Of a stretch of DNA of 64,000 nucleotides, positions 26,471 through 34,898 are shown piece after piece. The translations under genes and the position numbers were made by a program. This stretch comes from Marinilongibacter aquaticus (lineage in GTDB: Bacteria; Bacteroidota; Bacteroidia; Cytophagales; Spirosomataceae), in assembly GCF_020149935.1 (NCBI RefSeq), contig NZ_CP083757.1, positions 558,001-622,000 on the forward strand. The letters run 5' to 3'. Position 1 is the stretch's first letter, and each line of letters starts with the position of its first letter. The notes below the pieces were generated by a model. It was not told where the DNA came from. It saw only the letters and a list, made by a program, of their open reading frames with translations, and did no database searches.

Positions 26471-26869
26471 ATGAAATCGCCCGTATTCTTTGCTCTGCTT
26501 ATCCTTATAACAAGTGCCTGCACAAAAAGCAGTCTCGATGGAATTTGGGACGACAACATCAAATTGTCGGCCAAAGAAATAAACCTTTCGGCTCACCGCG
26601 ATTCTGTAAGTATCACTACTGAAGGCTCTTGGTGGTGGATCGACGGTATCGGACTTGACGACAATTGGAATTATCAACTCGACGAAATAGACACGACAAA
26701 GGACAATTTTACAATCGAAGAAGCCGATTTTCGCATCGAAAGAATCGAGGGCACAGCGATTCACATTCTGATGGAGAAAAACGAAACCGGTGCCGCACGC
26801 GTACTGAAAATTGCTTTGCAAGCGGGCGACTATTTCGACGCAATACAGGTTACCCAAGCCAGTGAGTAG
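26471..26869 (+). CDS. Hypothetical lipoprotein
   Basis: A 132-residue protein with a clear lipoprotein signal (LLILITSAC, Cys17) and a beta-rich domain rich in Asp and Trp (TEGSWWWIDGIGLDDNW). It is a typical single-domain Bacteroidota lipoprotein. I do not recognise a family. It has its own promoter at 26397. Confidence 0.75.
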   Translation: MKSPVFFALLILITSACTKSSLDGIWDDNIKLSAKEINLSAHRDSVSITTEGSWWWIDGIGLDDNWNYQLDEIDTTKDNFTIEEADFRIERIEGTAIHILMEKNETGAARVLKIALQAGDYFDAIQVTQASE

Positions 26870-26946
26870 CGGCTTTTATTGCAAAATATTTCCCTAGATC
26901 AAGCGTATATAGAATAGCGTTTTTGCCCAAATTCAAACCAAAATCT

Positions 26947-27297
26947 ATGAAAAATTGGATCTGTACCTGCTTGTTTCTTTTTATCAATGCACTTGCTTTT
27001 GCCCAAGAAGGCGTGCACACACGATTTAAAACAGACTTGGTCATTGTCCGTTCGTTTGAAGTGCTTTCCGGTTCACTTTGGAAATCGAAAATCAGTATTT
27101 CGGATGGAAAATCAGAAATCGAGTCGATCGAATTGCGGCCCACGAAACCCAAAAATGTAGACGAAAACCTATCTGTTCTGGCCTATGTACTCAATGCCAT
27201 CAAAAAACAGGGCTACACACTGACCAACACCAACAGCGGTGGCGGCAATGAATTGGGTGTGTATATCAGCAATTATATCTTCGAAAAAGAAGGCTAA
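26947..27297 (+). CDS. Hypothetical secreted protein
   Basis: A 116-residue protein with a signal peptide (residues 1-20, cleaved after ALAFA) and a small alpha-beta domain with NTNSGGGNELGVYISNYIF at the end. No family recognised. Start is ATG 26947, which makes the signal peptide standard; an upstream in-frame codon would only add an unlikely leader. Confidence 0.68.
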   Translation: MKNWICTCLFLFINALAFAQEGVHTRFKTDLVIVRSFEVLSGSLWKSKISISDGKSEIESIELRPTKPKNVDENLSVLAYVLNAIKKQGYTLTNTNSGGGNELGVYISNYIFEKEG

Positions 27298-27349
27298 GCA
27301 CACATTTAGCCAAGAAATTGCGTCTTTACAGTTAAAACCCAAAATACAG

Positions 27350-27817
27350 ATGCAGAAGATACGATTACCGATAAGAAAAACACTCGTTGGCCTAATGATG
27401 CTCAGCTCAATGGCCTGTTCGAAAAACACAGCGGCCGATAAACCGAATGATTTGGTGGGCAATTGGAAAGTGGTACATTATCTGGACGGCGATTCAAAAA
27501 TCACCAAAACCGAAAAAAACACCTGGCCGGATATAAACAATGGCGACATTACGGCCAATTTCACCGCAACCGACACGGAAGGAAAGGGCAAAATATCGGG
27601 TGTAAAAGTCACAAACACCTACAGCGGCACCTATATGTTGACAGAGAACAACAAAATGAGCATAAGCCCGATTATTTCGACCGAAATCAGTGAACCAGAC
27701 TGGACTCAATTATTTCAAATTACCGAAGCCGACACGTATACTTTGGAAGGCAATCAACTGAAAATCTACCTCAAACAAGATTCGAGAGTAATTGTGCTCG
27801 AGAAAATAGATTCTTGA
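27350..27817 (+). CDS. Hypothetical lipoprotein, lipocalin-like
   Basis: A 155-residue lipoprotein (signal ends at MMLSSMAC). The mature part begins NDLVGNWKVVHY, the usual opening of lipocalin-like or META-type Bacteroidota domains that end in a strand with an E-x-I pattern. No catalytic residues. The protein at 34899 has a similar opening (LVGSWKLLTG) and may belong to the same broad group. Confidence 0.72.
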   Translation: MQKIRLPIRKTLVGLMMLSSMACSKNTAADKPNDLVGNWKVVHYLDGDSKITKTEKNTWPDINNGDITANFTATDTEGKGKISGVKVTNTYSGTYMLTENNKMSISPIISTEISEPDWTQLFQITEADTYTLEGNQLKIYLKQDSRVIVLEKIDS

Positions 27818-27903
27818 TTTTCGTATCAGAAACACCTGGTCGGCCTGTTTCTCAAAAGCAAATTCTGCGTAATTTGGGCTTATCAAACAGAAACTATTCA
27901 AAT

Positions 27904-28293
27904 ATGATCGGCCTGAAAAGCGTACACCACATTGCTATAATTTGCAGCGATTATACCAAATCGAAACATTTTTATACCGAAGTACTCGGTTTAGAAATCG
28001 TCCGGGAAGTTTACCGCGAAGCACGCGAATCGTATAAGCTGGACCTGGCCATCGGAAATCAATATATCATCGAATTGTTCTCGTTTCCGGCTCCGCCGAA
28101 AAGGCCATCGCGACCCGAAGCCCAAGGTTTACGGCATTTGGCTTTTGAAGTGGACGACATTGAAAAGAGCATCGAGAAACTAAAGGAAAAAGGCGTAGAA
28201 ACCGAAGAAATTAGAATAGATGAGTTCACGGGGAAGAGATTTACTTTCTTCAGCGACCCCGACGAATTGCCGATTGAGCTTTATGAAAAATAA
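27904..28293 (+). CDS. VOC family protein (glyoxalase I-like, YaeR/SMU1112c type)
   Basis: A 129-residue vicinal-oxygen-chelate protein: LKSVHHIAIICSDYTKSKHF opens the first beta-alpha-beta unit, the second carries LRHLAFEVDDIEKS, and the end is FFSDPDELPIELYE. His and Glu metal ligands are in their usual places. This type is related to lactoylglutathione lyase but its substrate is unknown. ATG 27904 was chosen because the family starts at the GLKSVHH block. Confidence 0.87.
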   Translation: MIGLKSVHHIAIICSDYTKSKHFYTEVLGLEIVREVYREARESYKLDLAIGNQYIIELFSFPAPPKRPSRPEAQGLRHLAFEVDDIEKSIEKLKEKGVETEEIRIDEFTGKRFTFFSDPDELPIELYEK

Positions 28294-28390
28294 AAGCAAT
28301 TCCTTTGTAAATACACACGCATATTCCTTATATTCAATCAACTAATTGAATTCTTCGAAAACAAACTATTCACTTAAATCAATTGACACT

Positions 28391-28498
28391 ATGCTTGGTA
28401 TTTGGTTGGAAAAAAGAAAAGAATCTAAAAGAATGGACTGGCTGTGGACAGTTTCGGTGCTGCTACTGGGCTTGGGCATTGCGATGGTCATGTCTTAA
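28391..28498 (+). CDS. Small single-pass membrane protein (35 residues)
   Basis: A 35-codon frame: a basic N-terminus (LEKRKESKRMDW) and one predicted transmembrane helix (WTVSVLLLGLGIAMVMS). It is bracketed by its own terminator directly after the stop, which supports a real short transcript. No family recognised. The role of such proteins is often to modulate a larger membrane partner, but nothing here points to one. Confidence 0.5.
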   Translation: MLGIWLEKRKESKRMDWLWTVSVLLLGLGIAMVMS

Positions 28499-28503
28499 AA
28501 AAA

Positions 28504-28526
28504 GGAGTCGAAATCGACTCCTTTTT
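28504..28526 (+). terminator. Rho-independent terminator of the 35-residue gene
   Basis: Stem GGAGTCG/CGACTCC (28504-28510, 28515-28521), loop AAAT, followed by five T residues and preceded by six A residues, so it could act in both directions. Confidence 0.9.
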
Positions 28527-28685
28527 CATTTCCTCTTATTGCATATTTAAGCCAAAACTCCCTTTTCTCGCCTGTCTCCAAAAGCGAATAAATTCTACGT
28601 CGACTCTTTAATCTTGTAATTTATTCATTATCAACTAATTAATAATATTACTCCTCTCCCATTTCTAAATTTTTTGAAAATTCAA

Positions 28686-28731
28686 TTGTGTAGTCAAATA
28701 GCTACGCATATATTTGTAGCCAAATAGCTAC
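28686..28731 (+). promoter_or_regulatory. ArsR-gene promoter with two operator repeats
   Basis: A TTG at 28686-28688, a 20-bp spacer and TATATTTG (28709-28716) form the promoter. Two near-identical 16-bp boxes, GTAGTCAAATAGCTAC (28690-28705) and GTAGCCAAATAGCTAC (28716-28731), each with dyad ends (GTAG/CTAC), lie 26 bp apart: one in the spacer, one over the start of transcription. The gene's ATG is 3 bp after the second. This is the layout expected for autorepression by the ArsR protein. Confidence 0.75.
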
Positions 28732-28734
28732 ATA

Positions 28735-29061
28735 ATGAATTTAAGACGAGACGTATTTCAAGCCATTGCCGATCCTACCCGAAGAGCCATTTTGGTATTG
28801 GTGGCTTCGCAATCGATGACAGCCGGAGCCATTGCGGCAAACTTCGATTCGGCCCGCCCCACTGTATCCAAGCATCTGCAAATTCTCACTGCCTGCGAAC
28901 TGCTGAGACAAGAACAGAACGGTCGTGAAATGCATTACCATTTAAATCCTCAAAGAATGAAAGAGATTGCGGATTTTATCGAACCATTCAGGAAACTCTG
29001 GGACGACCGTTTCAACAAATTGGAGGCCATCATGAAGAATTACAAATTGGACAAAAAATAG
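28735..29061 (+). CDS. ArsR-family transcriptional repressor
   Basis: A 108-residue winged helix-turn-helix protein ([16 protein letters not shown], then [20 protein letters not shown]). It lacks the metal-binding cysteine pair of arsenic sensors and belongs to the type that is coupled to SRPBCC-domain proteins. The SRPBCC gene follows after 2 bp. Probably binds the two boxes just upstream and represses the whole unit. Confidence 0.9.
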   Translation: MNLRRDVFQAIADPTRRAILVLVASQSMTAGAIAANFDSARPTVSKHLQILTACELLRQEQNGREMHYHLNPQRMKEIADFIEPFRKLWDDRFNKLEAIMKNYKLDKK

Positions 29062-29063
29062 AT

Positions 29064-29534
29064 ATGGAAAAGAAAACGAAAGTTAAGGCCGAAGAAGGAA
29101 AACAAGAACTGCTCATTACCAGGGAATTTGACTTGCCTTTGGAATTGCTTTTCAAGGCTTACGAAGAACCCGAAATTGTGGAACAATGGATGGGCACTAA
29201 AGTACTGAAAATGGAAAACAAAAGGCACGGTGCTTACCGATTTGAAACCACCGACCCCAAGGGTAATGTACACGGATTCAACGGCACGATTCACGAATTT
29301 GAAAGCCAGAAAAAGATCACGCGTACTTTTGAAATGGAAAGTGCACCTCATTTGGGCATTCAACTCGAATTTCTCGAATTCGAAGAAATTTCGGCCGAAA
29401 CAAGTAAACTCAGCATGCATATTATCTATCGCTCGGTAGACATTCGCGATCAAGTGCTTCAAATGCCCTTTGCACAAGGCATCAATATGGCCCACGGTAG
29501 GCTGGAAAAAATTGTGAAACAATTATTAAACTGA
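29064..29534 (+). CDS. SRPBCC (AHSA1-like) domain protein
   Basis: A 156-residue START/SRPBCC-fold protein (ITREFDLPLELLFKAYEEPE, then VEQWMGTK; C-terminal MPFAQGINMAHGRLEKIV), of the activator-of-Hsp90-homologue type. It could bind a small hydrophobic ligand. Typical partner of the ArsR-like regulator in front of it (2-bp gap), and a DoxX gene follows after 7 bp, the standard ArsR-SRPBCC-DoxX set. Confidence 0.88.
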   Translation: MEKKTKVKAEEGKQELLITREFDLPLELLFKAYEEPEIVEQWMGTKVLKMENKRHGAYRFETTDPKGNVHGFNGTIHEFESQKKITRTFEMESAPHLGIQLEFLEFEEISAETSKLSMHIIYRSVDIRDQVLQMPFAQGINMAHGRLEKIVKQLLN

Positions 29535-29541
29535 ATATAAC

Positions 29542-29916
29542 ATGTCGAAACGAAACAAAATCATTTATTGGGTTGCCACCGCTTGGCTTTCTTTGGGTAT
29601 GGTCTCTACGGGCATCGTACAATTGATCAAAATGGACGAAGAAGTGGAAGTAATGACTCATTTGGGCTATCCGCTCTACTTTTTGACCATCATCGGCGTA
29701 TGGAAACTTTTGGGCGTTGTGGCCGTACTGGTTCCCAAATTCCCACTGCTGAAAGAATGGGCCTACGCAGGTTTCTTTTTCTGCATGAGCGGAGCACTTT
29801 TTTCGCATCTTGCGGCTGGCGATGGAGCCAAAGAATTCTTTGGTCCTTCATTGTTAATCCTGCTCACGGTGGTATCTTGGTATTTCCGACCAGCGGAACG
29901 AAAACTGAACGCATAA
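29542..29916 (+). CDS. DoxX family membrane protein
   Basis: A 124-residue protein with four transmembrane helices and the DoxX block KMDEEVEVMTHLGYPLYFL followed by IIGVWKLLGVVAVLVPKFP. Third gene of the ArsR-SRPBCC unit, 7 bp behind it. The molecular role is unknown; in such operons it may support a redox function of the SRPBCC protein. Confidence 0.87.
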   Translation: MSKRNKIIYWVATAWLSLGMVSTGIVQLIKMDEEVEVMTHLGYPLYFLTIIGVWKLLGVVAVLVPKFPLLKEWAYAGFFFCMSGALFSHLAAGDGAKEFFGPSLLILLTVVSWYFRPAERKLNA

Positions 29917-29934
29917 AAATAAAGCTTAGAAAAC

Positions 29935-30513
29935 ATGAATCCGAAGGTTGACTTCTTTTTCAATAAGGCAAAGAAATGGCAAAAGGAATATGAAAAGCTC
30001 AGGGCCGTGGTACTCGACTGCGGCCTGAACGAAGAACTGAAATGGGGATGCCCCTGCTATACGTTTGAAAAAACGAATGTGGTGCTCATTCACGGTTTCA
30101 AAGAGTATTGTGCATTGCTTTTTCATAAAGGTGCTTTGCTGAACGACCCGGAGAAAATCCTTATTCAACAAACGGAAAATGTGCAATCGGCCCGCCAATT
30201 GCGTTTTACGAGTTTAGAAGAAATCGTGCATCTTGAAAAAACCATCAAAGCCTATATTTTCGAAGCTATCGAAGTGGAAAGAGCAGGTTTGAAAGTGGAA
30301 TTCAAAAAGACCAAGGAATTTCCAATGGTCGAGGAATTTGAAGAGAAATTGAAGGAAAACACCCATTTGAAAGCGGCTTTTGAAAACTTGACGCCCGGCA
30401 GACAAAGAGCCTACCTTTTGCATTTCGCCCAGGCCAAACAAGCCAAAACACGGCAATCGCGAGTAGAAAAATACATTCCCCAAATTCTTGAAGGAAAGGG
30501 TTTAAACGACTGA
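29935..30513 (+). CDS. YdeI/DUF1801-type protein, copy 1
   Basis: A 192-residue protein: an N-terminal DUF1801 domain (VVLDCGLNEELKWGCPCYTF, about residues 22-110) and a C-terminal YdeI-type helical part ending in the signature LTPGRQRAYLLHFAQAKQAK followed by TRQSRVEKYIP. Function unknown. It follows the DoxX gene by 18 bp and is paralogous to the next gene. Confidence 0.87.
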   Translation: MNPKVDFFFNKAKKWQKEYEKLRAVVLDCGLNEELKWGCPCYTFEKTNVVLIHGFKEYCALLFHKGALLNDPEKILIQQTENVQSARQLRFTSLEEIVHLEKTIKAYIFEAIEVERAGLKVEFKKTKEFPMVEEFEEKLKENTHLKAAFENLTPGRQRAYLLHFAQAKQAKTRQSRVEKYIPQILEGKGLND

Positions 30514-30555
30514 TTTTATACCGAAAACACCAACGCTATTTTCTGAAGACAGGCA

Positions 30556-31176
30556 ATGAATCCCGAAATAGACCATTATTTGAGCGAAGGCTGCGGACGC
30601 TGCCCGCTCGGCGGTACACCCGACTGCAAAGTTCACCTTTGGCCAAAGGAACTGGTTTTGCTGCGAAAAATTTTGCTCGATTGCGGACTAACGGAAGAGT
30701 TGAAGTGGTCGATGCCCTGCTATACCTACAAAAAGAAAAACATTCTTATGCTAAGTGCTTTCAAGAGCTATTGTGCTCTTAGTTTTTTTAAAGGTGCTCT
30801 TTTGCAGGATACAGCTGGCTTGCTCGAAAAACCAGGAGAGAACACACAAAGTGCTCGTTTGATTAAATTCACCAATACCGATTCCATTCGTGAATTGGAA
30901 AGCGAGTTGAAGGCCTATATTTTCGAAGCCATAGAAATTGAAAAGGCGGGTTTGAAAGTCGAAGCGAAAGAGAAAGAAGGCTTGGTTTTGGTGGATGAAT
31001 TCGCAGAAGCCCTTGCCCAAGACGCCGCATTTAAGGCCGCTTTCGAAGCTCTCACGCCCGGAAGGCAAAGAGGATATAATTTGTACTTTTCAGCTCCGAA
31101 ACAAGCGAAAACGAGAATCGCCCGTATTGAAAAATACAAATCAAAAATTCTTACGGGTTTGGGTTTTCACGACTGA
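30556..31176 (+). CDS. YdeI/DUF1801-type protein, copy 2
   Basis: A 206-residue paralogue of the preceding protein, with the same blocks (LLDCGLTEELKWSMPCYTY; LTPGRQRGYNLYFSAPKQAK). It has an N-terminal extension with a cysteine-rich GCGRCPLGGTPDC segment (about residues 12-24) missing from copy 1. Tandem duplication followed by divergence is the simplest explanation. Its 3' end overlaps that of the HxlR gene on the other strand by 10 bp. Confidence 0.87.
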   Translation: MNPEIDHYLSEGCGRCPLGGTPDCKVHLWPKELVLLRKILLDCGLTEELKWSMPCYTYKKKNILMLSAFKSYCALSFFKGALLQDTAGLLEKPGENTQSARLIKFTNTDSIRELESELKAYIFEAIEIEKAGLKVEAKEKEGLVLVDEFAEALAQDAAFKAAFEALTPGRQRGYNLYFSAPKQAKTRIARIEKYKSKILTGLGFHD

Positions 31177-31514
31177 ACTTCCACCGTATCCTTTTTACGC
31201 TGCAATCGTTCCCTTCCCCAAATTTCCATTTCTTTAAAAACAGGCGATAGGCTGTGCCCCAATTCGGTCAATGAATATTCTACACGGGGCGGAATTTCTT
31301 TGTATTGTTTTCGCGAAACCAATTCGTCCTGCTCGAGTTGCCGCAATTGTTCTGTCAACACTTTTCGCGAAATATTGGGCAAACGTACCGCCAATTCCCC
31401 AAAACGTTTGGTTCCAAAAGACAAATAATAAAGAATGAGCGGTTTCCATTTCGTACCGATCAATTCCAAGGTCTGCGTGACCGGGCAATCCGCCATTTTA
31501 TCAATCCCTTCCAT
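31167..31514 (-). CDS. HxlR-family transcriptional regulator
   Basis: A 115-residue winged helix-turn-helix protein with the HxlR opening DCPVTQTLELIGTKWKPLIL and the LPNISRKVLTEQLRQLEQD recognition region. The single Cys near residue 9 is where redox-sensing HxlR members carry their sensor thiol. It is divergent from the NmrA/QorB-like gene; this pairing, as with E. coli ytfH and ytfG, suggests control of a quinone-stress reductase. Confidence 0.9.
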   Translation of the reverse strand: MEGIDKMADCPVTQTLELIGTKWKPLILYYLSFGTKRFGELAVRLPNISRKVLTEQLRQLEQDELVSRKQYKEIPPRVEYSLTELGHSLSPVFKEMEIWGRERLQRKKDTVEVQS

Positions 31515-31548
31515 AATTAGTTACAATTAGGTTACCACTTTTTGGTCA

Positions 31549-31564
31549 GTTACAAAAAGGTAAC
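31549..31564. promoter_or_regulatory. Palindromic operator between the HxlR and QorB-like genes
   Basis: GTTACAAAAAGGTAAC has perfect GTTAC/GTAAC arms. Further GTTAC half-sites in the same 119-bp gap (near 31520, 31531, 31590 and 31600) make it a cluster of likely HxlR binding sites controlling both divergent genes. Confidence 0.65.
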
Positions 31565-31633
31565 AAGTTACTTTATAAAACTAATGCTAGTTACTTTTAG
31601 TTACAAGCATAACAAATATAAAACACGAGAATT

Positions 31634-32494
31634 ATGATTTTAGTTACAGGTGCAACAGGCCATTTAGGCTCATCCGTTATCGCACATTTATTGGAAAAGA
31701 CCGAAGCCAAGGAAATCGTGGCTTTTGCTCGCGACGAAAACAAGGCCAATTTTTTGAAAGAAAAGGGCGTTCAAGTACGCATTGGGCATTTCGATGACCA
31801 AACTTCTATTGAAGCCGCCATGGAAGGCGTAGACAAAGTTTTGCTCGTTTCGGGACTCGATCCCAACCGCTTGGCACAGCACAAAAACGTAATCGATGCC
31901 GCTAAAAAAGCCAATGTAAAGCAAATCGTATACACAGGCGTTTCTATGACAAACGTGAAAGAATCGGCGATTTCCGACTTTCTTGGCAGCCATTTCGAGA
32001 CAGAAGATTACATCAAAGCCAGTGGTTTAAACTACACCTTGCTTCGCAATACGCTTTACACCGACGGTATCCCGATGTTTGTGGGTGAACACGTTTTTGA
32101 AAACGGCATTTACCTTCCTGCCGGTCAAGGCAAAGTGCCGTATGCTCTCCGCGACGAAATGGGCGAAGCCACAGCCAATATACTTTTGCAAAACGGGCAC
32201 GAAAACAAAACCTACGAAATCACAGGCGAATCGCTGTATTCATTTGAAGATATTGCGAATGAATTGACTTCGCTTTCGGGTAAAACCGTAAGCTTTACCG
32301 ATGCCGACGGGGCTACTTTCCCCGAAACCTTGAAAGCCGCCGGAGTGCCAGAGCCTTTTGTTTATATCGTAAACGGCTTTGCGACCGACATCAGAAACAA
32401 GCTTTATGAAAAAACAAGCGGTGACTTGGCCCTACTTTTGGGCAGAAAACCCAGCAACCTGAAAACGGGATTGCAAGCTTTGTACAAATTGTAA
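31634..32494 (+). CDS. NmrA/QorB-like NAD(P)H:quinone oxidoreductase
   Basis: A 286-residue atypical short-chain dehydrogenase: MILVTGATGHLGSSVIAHLL binds the dinucleotide, and the FLGSHFETEDYIKASGLNYT and LLRNTLYTDG blocks are characteristic of the QorB (YtfG) group that reduces quinones with NADPH. Divergent from an HxlR regulator, with palindromic sites between. A strong terminator follows at 32509. Confidence 0.87.
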   Translation: MILVTGATGHLGSSVIAHLLEKTEAKEIVAFARDENKANFLKEKGVQVRIGHFDDQTSIEAAMEGVDKVLLVSGLDPNRLAQHKNVIDAAKKANVKQIVYTGVSMTNVKESAISDFLGSHFETEDYIKASGLNYTLLRNTLYTDGIPMFVGEHVFENGIYLPAGQGKVPYALRDEMGEATANILLQNGHENKTYEITGESLYSFEDIANELTSLSGKTVSFTDADGATFPETLKAAGVPEPFVYIVNGFATDIRNKLYEKTSGDLALLLGRKPSNLKTGLQALYKL

Positions 32495-32508
32495 GACTTT
32501 CTTTCTAT

Positions 32509-32537
32509 ACGGGATTGCCAAAAAGCAATCCCGTTTT
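32509..32537 (+). terminator. Rho-independent terminator after the QorB-like gene
   Basis: Perfect 10-bp stem (32509-32518 with 32525-32534), loop CAAAAA, followed by a short T run. Confidence 0.9.
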
Positions 32538-32568
32538 ATACTGTTACGTTTAGTATAAAACGACCTCT

Positions 32569-33102
32569 ATGGAAAAGACAAATTTTGCACTGAACAAATC
32601 GATTGAAATTCTTCAAAATACGCCACTCAGCCTCGAATCTCTCCTGAATACACTCTCCAACGATTGGCTTTTCGAAAACGAAGGGACAGACACATGGAGC
32701 CCATACGATGTGCTAAGGCACCTTATTGTAGCCGAAAAAACGAATTGGTTGCCACGCATCAAGAGCATTTTAGAGCAGCCGGAAGTTGTACCCTTTCCGG
32801 CCTTTGATCGCTTTGCGGAACAAGATGCACCCAAAAACATCCCCATTGCCAATCTGACCGAAGAGTTCAAAAAACTTCGGAATGCCAATCTGCAAGAGCT
32901 CCAATCTTTTGGTATTTCCGACGAAGATTTAAGAAAAAAAGGCCTTCATCCCGAATTTGGAGAGGTGAATTTGGCCCAGTTAATCTCCACTTGGCTTGTG
33001 CACGATTTGGGCCATCTCTCACAAATCAATCGTGTAATGGCCAAGCACTACCGAAGCGATGTAGGCCCTTGGATCAATTACCTGAGCATTCTGAAAACAT
33101 AG
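32569..33102 (+). CDS. DinB family protein
   Basis: A 177-residue four-helix-bundle protein. The three metal-binding histidines of the DinB/YfiT fold can be placed in VLRHLIVAEKTNW (His near residue 47), and VHDLGHLSQINRV (two His near 144-148). Possibly a metal-dependent thiol S-transferase; function unverified. Single gene. Confidence 0.85.
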   Translation: MEKTNFALNKSIEILQNTPLSLESLLNTLSNDWLFENEGTDTWSPYDVLRHLIVAEKTNWLPRIKSILEQPEVVPFPAFDRFAEQDAPKNIPIANLTEEFKKLRNANLQELQSFGISDEDLRKKGLHPEFGEVNLAQLISTWLVHDLGHLSQINRVMAKHYRSDVGPWINYLSILKT

Positions 33103-33204
33103 CACTGTCCATCCAATTATAGGGCTTCTACCCGCTTGTTCCTACCACTGTATGTTGTAGATTTGCAATGCATTCATCGCATATCTTGCAAGCCCTATTA
33201 TTCG

Positions 33205-34788
33205 ATGTTCAAATACTCTCGCATACGATTTTTCATTATCTGCTCACTGTTTTGTGTGGTATTCTCCAATGAGCTGTATGCCCAAAATGCGGTTTACGTT
33301 CGCGGAAAAATTGTTTCGGAAGACAAAGGCGAAGCCATTCCTTTCACGAGTATCGCCCTGAAAAAAAACAATATTGGTGTATACGCCAACGAGGAAGGCG
33401 ATTTCCTTTTTTCAGACCACAAAGCCTTTTATTCCGACAGCCTCGTTATCACGAGTATTGGTTACAGGCGGAAAGCCCTGTTGTTTTCTTCCCTTAAAAA
33501 GAATGCAATGAACATAATTACACTTTCGCCGGCGACTATTGACTTCGACGAAATAATAGTAAGCGAAAAAAGAAGAAGAAAACCCAGTGCAAGTACGATA
33601 ATCAGTCGTGCGATCAGCAAAATCAGGGAAAACTATCCGCAAAAGCCATTCAGTTATATCTCTTATTACCGCGATTATCAAAAACACAAAGACGAATACT
33701 TGAATTTCAACGAAGCCATTGTGCAAAGTCTGGACAACGGTTTTAACAGAGTATACTGGAACAACAAGTATCGGCTGTTGGATTATAAGAAAAATGAGGA
33801 TTTCCCGCGGATAAATCTTTCGACGCACTATACACAAACCACCGATTACGACAAACCGACGAAGGTTATTCCCAGGGCCATTATCGAAGATCAAAATGGA
33901 AATGAACTTTTCATGCTCGTGGTGCACGACGCCATTCGCAATTACAATACAAGAACGTATTCTTTTGTGTACCGATTCAACAAGGATTTCATCCCCAATC
34001 ATCTGTTTGAAAAGCCGAAAATAACCTACAACAGCGACATCCCACTTTACGAAATCGACTTTACGGGCAATCCGGGAATCCAAAGAGACTCGTTGGAAAT
34101 CACAGGCACCATTTACATTCAGCCGCACGATTACAGTATCCATAAATTGGATTACACTTGCTCTTACCGCGATCGACGACAAGAAAGGCACGAAATATAC
34201 CACATCAGTACCGAATACGGATACGACGAAAACAAGAGTATGCAACTGAAATATTTGTCCTTTCGCAATGCATTCGACACCGTAGACCCACAAGACAGCA
34301 CCTATTTTCGGATTACGGAGTCGCATTGGCGAGCGGGACCTTCGGCGATAACCTTAATTCTGAACTTCAACAATCCCATTGATGAAGTATCGGCCAAACA
34401 AAAGGCCAATTACGACATTCTTGTCGGATCAAAGAAAGCCAAAGTCAGCAATGTGATTGTACAAGGCACACGGATGTTCATTGATTTGAAAGATGTTTCT
34501 GCCCCCGATTTAAAAGAAGGCAGTGCAATAGGGTTTGAAAACAAAAGGCTGAGCGACATCAATGGGCGAATTTTGGGTGTGAAGCGGCTAATTCATTTAA
34601 ATCAATACCGCGAATTGTTCGTCCAAGAATACAATCGTCCGCTGCTGTTCGAGAAAGACTGCCTTATGGATTATATGCCCGTTGAAAAAAACTGTATCAG
34701 TAAACCGCAAGGTGAATTCAATTATTGGATGAATACGCCCAAAGGCAAACTCAATGATCTTGAAACAGCCATTGGCCATCAGGATTGA
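33205..34788 (+). CDS. Secreted protein with carboxypeptidase-like regulatory domain
   Basis: A 527-residue exported protein. After a signal peptide (cleaved after ELYAQ) comes a carboxypeptidase-like regulatory beta-sandwich (YVRGKIVSEDKGEAIPFTSI, about residues 30-115), then a long conserved middle region (about 130-370), and near 390-480 a Big_5-like Ig domain (LILNFNNPIDEVSAKQKANY). It has no TonB-dependent receptor barrel, so it belongs to the stand-alone Bacteroidota surface proteins of this kind. Function unknown. I chose ATG 33205 to start at the signal peptide. Confidence 0.8.
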   Translation: MFKYSRIRFFIICSLFCVVFSNELYAQNAVYVRGKIVSEDKGEAIPFTSIALKKNNIGVYANEEGDFLFSDHKAFYSDSLVITSIGYRRKALLFSSLKKNAMNIITLSPATIDFDEIIVSEKRRRKPSASTIISRAISKIRENYPQKPFSYISYYRDYQKHKDEYLNFNEAIVQSLDNGFNRVYWNNKYRLLDYKKNEDFPRINLSTHYTQTTDYDKPTKVIPRAIIEDQNGNELFMLVVHDAIRNYNTRTYSFVYRFNKDFIPNHLFEKPKITYNSDIPLYEIDFTGNPGIQRDSLEITGTIYIQPHDYSIHKLDYTCSYRDRRQERHEIYHISTEYGYDENKSMQLKYLSFRNAFDTVDPQDSTYFRITESHWRAGPSAITLILNFNNPIDEVSAKQKANYDILVGSKKAKVSNVIVQGTRMFIDLKDVSAPDLKEGSAIGFENKRLSDINGRILGVKRLIHLNQYRELFVQEYNRPLLFEKDCLMDYMPVEKNCISKPQGEFNYWMNTPKGKLNDLETAIGHQD

Positions 34789-34898
34789 AATTTCAAATGA
34801 AATAGAAATACCAAATACAAACAATGACGTGCCAATGAAATTGTCTTATCACCTTTATCTTTAATGCACACGTATTAAAATCCCTTATTTATATCACA

